The translations under genes and the position numbers were made by a program. From NCBI GenBank assembly GCA_036365145.1, contig JAEOAD010000015.1, forward strand, positions 496,001 to 560,000: 64,000 nt of DNA, in the 5' to 3' direction. Shown in pieces: positions 49,001-61,100 of this stretch (its first letter is position 1; each line of letters opens with the position of its first letter). This DNA is from Orientallactaga sibirica. Taxonomy: Eukaryota > Chordata > Mammalia > Rodentia > Dipodidae. Below the pieces are notes generated by a model. That model worked only from the letters and a program-made list of their open reading frames with translations, was not told the DNA's origin and searched no databases.

Positions 49001-52000
49001 GTGTAAGCACCTGCATTGAACAGAGGGATCATCTATTCCTTAGGTTAAGATCAACACCTGCATTGCACAGAGCGATCATATATTTCCTTAGGTAAAGGTA
49101 AACACCTGTATTGCACAGAGGGATCACCCATTCCTTAGGTAATGGTAAACACCTGCATTGGACAGAGGATTATCCATTCCTTAGGTTTAGGACAACACCT
49201 GAATTGCACAGAGGGATCATCCATTCCTTAGTTAATGATCAACACCTGCATAGATCAGAGGATCATCCATTCCTTAGGTAATGGTCAAGCACCTGCATTG
49301 AAGAGAGGATCATCCATTCCTTAGGTAAATGTAAAAACCTCCTTGCACAGAGGGATCATCTATTCCTTTAGTAAAGGAAAACAACTGCAGTGCGGAGAGG
49401 ATCATCAACCCTTAGGTAAGTTCAACAGCTGCCTTGAACAGATGTGTCATTCATTCCTTAAGGAAAGGTCAACACCTGCTTGTCCGAGAGGATCATCCCT
49501 TCATTGTGTAAAGTTAAACACATGCATTGCACACAGGAAACCCCAGTTCCTTTGGTAAAGTTAAACACCTGCATTGAACAGAAGAATCATCCATTGCTTA
49601 GTTAAAGGAAAACACCTGCATTGAACAGAAGGATCTTCCATTCCATAGGTAATAGTAAACACCTGCAATGCACAGAAGGATCATCCATTCCGTAGATAAT
49701 GGTAAACACCTGCACTGCACAGAGGATCATCCATTCATTAGGTAAAAGGTAATCACCTGCATTGAACAGAGTGGTCATATATTTTGAGGTAAAGGTCAAC
49801 ATATTCATTGCACAGGGGATCATCCATTCCTTAGGTAAAGGTCAAAACCTGCATTGCACAGAGGATCATCCATTCCTTAGGTATAGGACAACACCTGCAT
49901 TGCACAGAGGATCATCCATTCCTTAAGGTCAACACCTGCATTGAACAGAAACATTCCTTAGGTAATGTAAACACCTGCAATGCACAAGGGATCATCCATT
50001 CCTAAGACAAATATAAATACCTGCAATGCACAGAGGATCATCCATTCCTTAGGTAATGGGAAACACCTGCATTAAACAGAGGATCATACATTCCTTAGTT
50101 TAAGGCAAACACCTGCATTGACAGAAGGATCTTCCATTCCATAGGTAATAGTAAACACCTGCATTGCACAGAGGATCATCCATTACTTAGATAAAACCAA
50201 AACCTGCATTGAACACAGGATCATCCATTCCTTAGAGCAATGGTCAACACCTGCATTGCACAGATGGATCATCCATTCCTTGTAAAGGTAAGAAGCTGCA
50301 TTGCACACAGAGAATATCCATTCCTTTTGTAAAAGTAAACACAAGCATTGACCAGAGGATCTCTCATTCCTTAGGTAATAGTGAACACCTGCAATGCACA
50401 AGGGATCATCCATTCCTAAGACAAATATAAATACCTGCAATGCACAGAGGGATCATCTATTCCTTAGGTCAAGCTAAAAACCTGCATTGCACAGGGGATT
50501 CATTCAATGGGAAACATTACATTCCTTAGATAATGGTAAACACCTGCCTTGAAGAGAGGGATCACGTATTCCTTAGGTAAAGATCAACACCTTCATTGCA
50601 CAGAGGATAATTGATTCCTTAAGGAAAGTTCAACATCTGTATTGAAGAGAAGGTCATCCATTCCTTACGTAAAAGGACAAAACCTGCATTTCACAGAGGA
50701 TCTTCCATTCATTACGTAAAGATAAACACCTCCATTGCACTGATGAATCATACTTTCCTTAGGTAAAGGTAAACACCAGCAATGAACATAGGCATCTTCC
50801 ATTCCTTAGGTAATAATAAACACCTGCAATGCACGGAGGGATCAACACATTCTAGGGAAAGATAAACACCTGAGTTGCACAGAGGATCATCCATTCCTTA
50901 CCTAAAGGTAAACACCTGCATTTTACAGAGTGATCATCCATTCCTTAGGTAAAGGTAAAGACTGCATTGCACAGAGAGATCATCCATTCCTTAGGTAAAG
51001 GTCAACACCTACCTGGCCAAGAAGGATCATCTATTCCTTAATTGCACAAGACCTGCATTTCACACAGGAAATCCATTCTTTAGGTAAAGGTAAACAACTG
51101 ACTTGCACAGAGTTCATAAATTCAAGAAGTAATCAAACACCTGACAGGTCAAGAAGGATTATCGATTCCTTAAGTAAAGGCAATACTGCATTTCACACAG
51201 GGAAGATCCATTCCTTTGGTACAGGTAAAAACCTGAATTGAACAGAGGATCTTCCATTCTTTAAGTTATAGGAAACACCTGGATTGCACATGGGGATCAT
51301 CCATTCCTCACTCAATGGTTAATACCTGCATTTCACAGGATCATCCATTCCTTAAGTCAAGGTAGAAACCTGCGTTGAATAGAGGGATCATCCTTCTTCA
51401 GGTAAAGGTAAATACCTGCGTTGAACAGAAGTATCACCCATTCTTAGACAATGGTAAACACCTGCATTGAACAGGGATCATATGTTCCAGGGTCCTTATG
51501 ATATGAGGTCAACACCTGCATTGCAACAGAGGGATCATCCATTCATTAGGTAAAAGAAAACACCTGCATTGCACAGAGGAATCATCCCATTCCTTAGGTA
51601 AATGTAAACACCAGCATTGAACAAAGGTATCATCCATTCGTTAGGTAAAGATAAACACCTGCCTTACACAGAGGGTCATCTCCACTCCTTAGGTGACTGT
51701 AAAACCTGCATTGAACAAAGGATCATCCATTTCTTAGATAATGGTAAACACCTGGTTTGAGCAGAGGGATCATCTATTCCTTAGGTAAAAGATCCACACC
51801 TCCATTGCACAGAGGATCATCCATTCCTTAGGTAAAGCTAAACACCTGCATTGCACAGAGGGATCATCCATTCCTTAGGTCAATGTAAAACACCTAAATT
51901 GCACAGAGGGATCATCCATTCCTTATGTAATGGTAAACAACTGCATTGAACAGATGGATCATCCATTTCTGAGATAAAGGTAAACACCTGCATTGAACAG

Positions 52001-55000
52001 AGGGATCATCCATTCCTTAGGTAAAGATCAACACCTGCAGTGCACAGAGGATCATACCATTCCTTCGATAAAGACAAACACCTGCATTGCACAGAGGATC
52101 ATCCATTCCTTAGGTCATGGTAAACACCTGCATTGAACAGAGGATCATTCATTCCTTAGATAAAGGAAAACAACTGCTTTGAACAGAGGGATCATCCATT
52201 CCTTAGGTAAAGATCAACACCTGCATTTCACAGAGGATCATCCATTCCTTAGGTAAAGGTAAACACCTGCATTGAACAGAGGGATCTTTCATTCCTTATG
52301 TTAAAGATCAACACCTGCATTGCACAGAGGGATCATCCCATTCGTTTATGTAAAGGTAAACACCTGCATTGAACTGAAGGATCTTCCATTCCATAGATAA
52401 AGACAAACACCTGCCTTGCACAGAAGGATCATCCGTTCCTTAGGTAGGAGGTAAACACCTGCAATTGCACAGAAGGATCATCCATTCCTTAGGTAAAGAT
52501 CAACACCTCCATTGACAGAGAGGATCATTCATTCCTTATGTAAAGGTCACCATCTGGATTGTACAGAGGGATCTTGCATTCCTTAGACTCATCCATCTAA
52601 GACCTGCATTGCAATTTAGAGGGATCATCCATTCCTCAGGTAATGGTCAACACCTGCAATGCACAGAGGATCATCCATTCCTTAGGTAAAGGTAAACACC
52701 TGCAATGAACAGAGGGATCATCCATTCCTTAGATAAAGGGTAAACACCTGCATTGAACAGAGGGATCATCCATTCTTAGGTAAAGATCAACACCTGCATT
52801 GAACAGAGGATCATGATTCCTTAGGCAATGTAAACACCTGCATTGAACAGAGGATCATTGATTCCTTAGGTAAAGGTCAACCCTGCATTGCCCATGGGGA
52901 TCATCCATTCCTTCGGTAAAGGTAAACACCTGCATTGCACAGAGGAATCATCCATTCTTTAGGTAATTAAACACCGTTATTGAACAGAGGATCATCCATT
53001 CCTTAGATAACTGTAAACACCTGCATTGAACAGAGGGATCATCCACACCTTAGGTAAAGGTCAACACCTGCAATGAACAGAAGGATCATCTATTTTACAT
53101 AAAGGTAAACACCAGCATTGAACAGAGGGTATCTTCCATTCCTGAGGTAACGGATAAACATTTGCAATGCACAGAGGATCATCCATTCCTTAGGTAACTA
53201 TAAACACCTATATTGAACAGAGCTATCATCCATTCCATAGATAAGGTAAAGACCTGCATTGAACAGAAGGGTCATACGATTCCTTAGGTAAAAGGTCAAC
53301 ACCTGCATTGCAGAGGATCATCCCATTACACAGAGTTGTAAATTCAACACATGCATTGAATAGAGGGATCATCCATTCCTTAGGTAAAGGTAAACAGCTG
53401 CATTTCACAGAGGGATCATCCATTCTTTAGGTACAGGTCAGCACCTGCATTGAACAGAGGGATCATCCATTCCTTTAAAGTTAAAGATCAACACCTGGAT
53501 TTGCACAGAGGGATCATCCATTCCTTTGGTAATGGTAAAAACCTGCATTGCACAGAGGGATCATCCATTCCATAGATAAAGGAAACACCTGCATTGAACA
53601 GAGGATCATCCATTCCTTAGGTAATGGTAAACACCTGCATTGAACAGAGGATCACCCATTTCATAAGTCAAATTTCAACACCTGACATTGAACAGAGGGA
53701 TCATATGTTCCTTTGTAAAGGTAATCACATGCATTGACACAGGGATCATCCATTCCTTAGGTAATAGTAAACACCTGCATTGCACAGAGGGATCATCAAT
53801 TATCAGGTAAAGGTAAACACCAGCATTGCACAGAGGGATTGTCATTCCTTAGGTAAGGGTAAACACCTGCACTGCAGAGGGGGATCGTCCATTCCTTAAG
53901 TAAATGTAAAAATCTGGTTTGAACAGAGGGATCATCCATTCTTTAGGTAATGGTAAAACACCTGCATTGAATAGAGGGATCATCCATTCATTAGATAAAG
54001 GTCAACACCTGCATTGCACAGAGGGATCATCCATTCCTTAGGTAAAGTTAAACACCTGCATTGAACAGAAGGATCATCCATTCCTTAGGTAAAGGTCAAC
54101 ACCTGTATGCCCAGAGAGGATCATCCATACCTTAGGTAAGCTAAACACCTGCATTGCAGAGGGAACATCCATTCCTTACGTAATATTAAACACCTGCATT
54201 TCACAGAGGATCATCAATTCCTTAGGTAAATGTAAACACCTGCATTGAACAGAGGGATCATCTATTCCTTAGATAAGTGTAAACACCTGCATTGCACACA
54301 GGGATCATCCATTCCTTAGGTAAAGGTAGAAATCTGCATTTGAAGAGGATCATCATATTCTTTAGATAAAGGTAAACACCTGCATTGAACAGAGGGATCA
54401 TCCATTCCTTAGGTAACATTAAACACCTGCATTGAACAGAGGGATCATCCATTCCTTAGTTAAAGGTAAACACCTGCATTGAACAGAGGATCATCCATTC
54501 ATTTAGTAAATTTAAACAACTGCATTGAACAGAGGATCATCCATTCCCTTAGGTAAAGGTAAACACCTGCATTGAACAGAGAATCATCCATTCCTTAGGT
54601 AAAGGTAAACACCTGCATTGAACAGAGGATCATCCATTCGATGAGTAAAGTAAACACCTGCATTGAACAGAGGATCATCCATTCCTTTGGTAATAACCTG
54701 CATTGGAAACAGAAGACACCCATTCAGATAAGTAACTGATAAACACCTGCATTGAACAGAGGGATCATCCATTCCATAGGTAATAGTAAACACCTGCATT
54801 GAACAGAGGATCATCCATTCCTTTAGGTAAAGGTAAACACCTGCATTGCACAGAGGATCATCCATTCCTTAGGTAATGGTAAACACCTGCATTGCACAGA
54901 GGGATCATCCATTCCTTAGGTAAAGGTAAAACCTGCATTGCACAGAGGGATCATCCATTCCTTTTGTAAAGGTAAAACCTGGAGCATTGCACAGGAGGAT

Positions 55001-55135
55001 CATCCATTCCTTAGGTAAAATAAACACCTGCATTGCAACAGGAGGATCATCCATTCCTAAGATAAATAAACACCTGCAATGAACAGAAGGATCATCCATT
55101 CTTAGGTAAGATAAAATAAATCTTTAGATAACCTG
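47330..55135 (+). repeat. Irregular satellite interval 3
   Basis: The first part (to about 51480) preserves an identifiable variant order (copies of 62.3-64.0 kb and of 37.4-38.7 and 39.5-39.9 kb) with many run-length losses. From about 51480 the units drift to near-consensus sequence with few diagnostic variants; 54530-55100 is close to uniform. The interval ends at an abrupt junction (aagataaaataaatcttta, about 55108-55126), followed at once by clean, variant-rich monomers. Confidence 0.65.
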
Positions 55136-55144
55136 CATTGCACA

Positions 55145-58100
55145 GAGGGATCATCCATTCCTTAGGTAATGGGAAACACCTGCATTAAACAGAGGGATCA
55201 TACCTTCCTTAGTTTAAGGTAAACACCTGCTTTGAACAGAGGGATCTTCCATTCCATAGGTAACAATAACACCTGCATTGCACAGAGGATCATCCATTAC
55301 TTAGATAAAGCCAAACACCTGCATTGAACACAGGGATCATCCATTCCTTAGGTAATGGTCAACACCTGCATTGCACACAGAGAATATCCATTCCTTTTGT
55401 AAAGGTAAACACAAGCATTAACCAGAGGGATCTCTCATTCCTTAGGTAATAGTAAACACCTGCCATGCACAAGGGATCATCCATTGCTAAGACAAATATA
55501 AATACCTGCAATGCACAGAGGGATCATCTATTCCTTAGGTCAAGCTAAAAACTTGCATTGCACAGAGGGATCATCCATTCCTTAGTCAATGGTAAACACC
55601 TGCCTTGAAAAGAGGGGTCATGTATTCCTTAGGTAAAGATCAACACCTGCATTGCACAGAGGGATCATTGATTCCTTAAGTAAAGTTCTACATCTGCATT
55701 GAACAGAGGGTCATCCATTCCTTACGTAAAGGACAACACCTGCATTTCACAGCGGGATCTACCATTCATTACGTAAAGATAAACACCTCCATTGCACTGA
55801 GGAATCATACTTTCCTTAGGTAAAGGTAAACACCAGCAATGAACATAGGCATCTTCCATTCCTTAGATGATAATAAACACCTGCAATGCACGGAAGGATC
55901 ATCATATTCCTTACATAAACGTAAACACCTGCAATGAACAGAGGGATCATCCATTCCTTAGGGAAGTTAAACACCTGAGTTGCACAGACCTGCATTTCAC
56001 AAAGGGATCTTCCATTCATTACGTAAAGATAAACACCTCCATTGCACTGATGAATCATACTTTCCTTAGGTAAAGGTAAACACCATCAATGAACATAGGC
56101 ATCTTCCATTCCATAGGTGATAATAAACACCTGCAATCCACGTAGGGATCATTACATTCCTTACATAAACGTAAACACCTGAAATGATCAGAGGGATCAT
56201 CCATTCCTTAGGGAAAGGTAAACACCTGAGTTGCACAGAGTGATCATCCATTCCTTAGGATAAGGTAAACACCTGCATTGAACAGAGGGATCATCCATTC
56301 CTTAGTTAATGTTAAAAACCTGCATTGAACAGGGGAATCATCTATTTCTTAAGTAAAGATCCACACATGCATCGCACAGAGGGATCATCCATTCCTTAGG
56401 TAATTGTAAACACTATCGTTGTACAAAGAGATCACCCATTCCTTGGGTACAGTAAACACTTCCAATAAACAGAGGGATCATCCCATTCCGTAGGTAAGGG
56501 TAAACACCTGCATTGCAGAGAGGGATCATCCATTACTTAGGTAAAAGCAGAACCCTACGTTGAACAGAGGGTTCACCATTCTTTAGGTAAAGGTAAACAA
56601 CTGTTTTGAACAGAGGTATCAGTCATTCCTTAGACAACGGTAAACACCTGCATTGAACAGAGGGATCATTTATTCTTTAGGTAAAGTTTAACACCAGCTT
56701 TGCACAGAGGGATCATCACATTCCTTAGGTAAAGGTAAACACCTGAAAGACACAGAGGGACAATATATTCCTTAGGTAAGGATAAACACCTATATTGAAT
56801 AGAGGGATCATCTTTTCCTTAGGTAAGATCAACACCTGCATTGCACAGAGGGATCATAACATTCCCTATGTAAAGGAAAACACCTGATTTGCACAGAGTG
56901 ATCATCCATTCCTTAGGTTAAGGTAAACACCTGCATTGAATAGAGGGATCATCCCTTCCTTAGAAAACAGTAATCACATGCATTGAACAGGTGAATCATT
57001 TATTCCTTAGGTAAAGGTAAACACCTGCATTGCACAGAGGGATCATCCCATTCCTTAGGTAAAGGTAAACACCTGCATTGTAAACAGGGATCATACATTC
57101 CTTAGGTAAAGGTAAACACCTGCATTGCACAGAGGGATCATACGGTTCCTTAGGTAAAGTTAAACACCTGGTTTGCACTGAGTGATCATCCATTGTTTAG
57201 GTTAATGTAAACACCTGCATTGAATAGATGATCATCCCTTCCTTAGATAATGGTAAACACCTGCATTGAACAGGGGAATCATCTATTTCTTAGGTAAAGT
57301 TCAACATCTGCATTGCACAGAGGGATCATCCATTCCTTAGGTACAGGTAAACACCTGCATTGAACAGAGGGATCTTCCATTCCATAGGTAAATTTCAACA
57401 CCTGACGGGCCCAGAGGGATCATCCATAACTTATGTAAAGGTACTCACATGATTTGGACACAGGGAACATACATTCCTTAGGTAATAGTAAACCCATGCA
57501 ATGCACAGAGGGACCATCAGTTCCGAAGGTAAAGGGAAACACCTACAATGAACAGAGGGATTGTCTATTCCTTAGATAAGGGTATACACCTGCATTGCAC
57601 TGGGGGATCATCCATTCCTTAAGTAAATGTAGAAACGGGTTTGAAGAGAGGGATCATACTTCTTTAGGTAAAGGCGGACACCTGCATTGAACCTAGGGAT
57701 CATCTATTCCTTAGGTAAAGATCAACACCTGCAATTCACAGAGGGACCATCATTTTCTTAGGTAAAGGTAAACACCAGCATTGAACATAGGCATCTTTCA
57801 TTCTTTAGGTTATAGTAAACACCTGCAATGCACAGAGATATCATCCCATTCCTTACCCAAACTTAAACACCTGCATTGAACTGAAGGATCCTCCATTCAA
57901 TAGACAAAGACAAACACCTGCCTTGCCCAGAGGGATCATCCATTCCTTAGGTATAGGTCAACTCCTGCATTACAAAGAGTTATCATCCATTACTTAAGTA
58001 AAGATCAACAGCTGCATTGAGCAGAGGGATCATCCTTTCCTTAGGTAAAGGTCATCACCTGACTGGCCCAGAGGGATCATCCATACCTTATGTAAATGTA

Positions 58101-61100
58101 AACACCTGCAATGCACAGAGGGATCATCAACTCCGAAGGTAAATGTAAACACCTACCATGCACAGAGGGATCGTCTATTCCTTAGGTAAGGGTATACATC
58201 TGCATTGCACCCGGGGATCATCCATTCCTTAAGTAAAGGAAGAAACATTGTTGGGAGAGAGGGATCATCCTTCTTTAGGCAAAGGTAGACACCTGAGTTG
58301 AACACAGGGATCATCCATTCCTTATATAACGTTACTCACCTGCATTGAACATAGGGATCATCAATTCCATAGGTAATGGTAAATACCTGGATTGCACTGA
58401 GGGATCATCTATTCCTTAGATAACGTTAAACACCTTCATTGAACCGAGGGATCATCCATTCTTTAGGTAATGGTGAACACCTATATTGCACAGACGCATC
58501 ATCCATTCCTTAGGTAAAGGTCAACACATGCATTGCACATAGAGAACTCCCATTGCATTTGTAAAGGTAAACATCTGCATTGAACAGAAGGATCTTTCAT
58601 TCCGTAGGTAATAGTAAACACCTGCAATGCACAGAGGGATCATCCATTCCTAAGACAAATATAAACACCTGCAATGCACAGAGGGATCTTCCTTCCTTAG
58701 GTAATAGTGAACACCTGCAATGCACTGAATGATCGTCCATTCCTTAGATAAAGGTAATGACCTGCAATGCACAGAGTGCTCATCCTTTCCTTAGGTAAAG
58801 GTAGAAACCTGCGTTGGACAGAGGGATCATTGTTCTTTGGCAAAGGTAAACAGCTGCGTTGAACAGAGATATCATCCACTCCTTAAGTAAAGGTAAATAC
58901 CTGCATTGAACAGAGGTATCATCCATTCCTTAGATAACGGTAAACAACTGCGTTGCACATAGGGATCATCCATTCCGTAGGTAAAGGTCAACACCTGCAT
59001 TGCCCAGAGGGATCACCCATTCCTTAAGTAAAGTTCAACAATTGCATTGAACAGAGGGATCATCCATTCCTTAGGTAAAGGTCAACACCTGACTGGTCCA
59101 GAGGGATCGTCCATAACTTTTGCAAATTTAAACACATGCATTGCACACAGGGAACATCCATTCCTTACGTAATATTAAACACCTGCAATGCACAGAGTGA
59201 TCATCAATTGTGAATGTAAATGTAAATACCTGCATTGCACAGAGGGATCATCTATACCTTAGGTCAGGGTATACACCTGCTTTGGTCCAGGGGAGCATCC
59301 ATTCCTTAAGTAAAGGTAGAAATCTGGTTTGAAGAGAGGTATCATCCTTCTCTAGGTAAAGGTACACACCTGCGTTGAACACAGCGATCATCCATTCCTT
59401 AGGTAACATTAAGCACCTGCATTGGACAGAGGGATCATCCATTCCTTAGGTAATGGTAAACACCTGCAGTTATCAGATAGATCATCCATTCCTTAGATAA
59501 CGGGAAACACCTGCATTGAACAGAGGGATCATCCATTCGTTAGGTAACTGTAAACACCTCCATTGAACAGAGGCATCATCCATTTCTAAGACAAAGGTAA
59601 ACAACTGCATTGAACAGAAGGATCATCTATTCCTTAGGTAAAGATCAACACCTGCATTGCACAGAGGGATCATATGTTTCCTTAGGTAAAGGCAAACACC
59701 AGCATTGCACAGAGGGATCATCCATTCCTTAGGTAATGGTAAACACCTGGATTGCACAGAAGATCATCCATTACTTAGATAGAGGTAAACCTGAATTGAA
59801 CAGAGGGATCATCCATTCATTAGGTAATGGACAATAACTGCATTGCACAGAAGGATCATCCATTCCTTAGGTAAAGGTGAACACCTGCATTGCACAGAGG
59901 GATCATCCATTCCTTAGGTATAGGACAACACCTACATTGCACAGAGAGATCATCCATTCCTTAAGTAAAGATCAACACCTGCATTGAACAGAGGGATCAT
60001 CCATTCCTTAGGTAATGGTAAACACCTGCAATGCAAAAAGGATCATCCATTCCTAAGACAAATATAAATGCCTGCAATGCACAGAGGGATCATCCATTCC
60101 TTAGGTAATGGGAAACACCTGCATTAAACAGAGGGATCATACATTCCTTAGTTTAAGGTAAACACCTGCATTGAACAGAGTGATCTTCCATTCCATAGGT
60201 AATAGTAAACAACTGCATTGCACAGAGGATCATCCATTACTTAGATAAAGCCAAACACCTGCATTGAACACAGGGATCATCCATTCCTTAGGTAATGGTC
60301 AACACCTGTATTGCACAGAGCGATCATCCATTCCTTATGTAACGGTAACAAGCTGCATTGCACACAGAGAATATCCATTCCTTTTGTAAAGGTAAACACA
60401 AGCATGACCAGAGGGATCTCTCATTCCTTAGGTAATAGTAAAAACCTGCAATGTACAAGGGATCATCCATTCCTAAGACAAATATAAATACCTGCAATGC
60501 ACAGAGGGATCATCTATTTCTTAGGTCAAGCTAAAAACCTGCATTGCACAGAGGGATCATCCATTCCTTAGGCAATGGAAAACACCTGCATTGAACAGAG
60601 GGATCATACATTCCTTAGGTAATGGTAAACACCTGCCTTGAAGAGAGGGATCATGTATTTCTTAGGTAAAGATCAACACCTGCATTGCACAGAGGGATCA
60701 TTGATTCCTTAAGTAAAGTTAAACATCGGCATTGAACAGAAGGTCATCCATTCCTTACATAAAGGACAACACCTGCATTTCACAGAGGGATCTTCCATTC
60801 AATACATAAAGATAACCACCTCCATTGCACTGATGAATCATACTTTCCTTAGGTAAAGGTAAACACCAGCAATGAACATAGGAATCTTCCATTCCTTAGG
60901 TAATAATAAACACCTGCAATGCACGGAGGGATCATCACATTACTTACATAAACGTAAACACCTGCAATGATCAGAGGGATCATCCATTCCTTTGGGAAAG
61001 GTAAACACCTCAGTTGCACAAACGGATCATCCATTCCTTACCTAAAGGTCAACATCTGGATTTTACAGAGCGATCATCCATTCCGTAGGTAAATGTAAAG

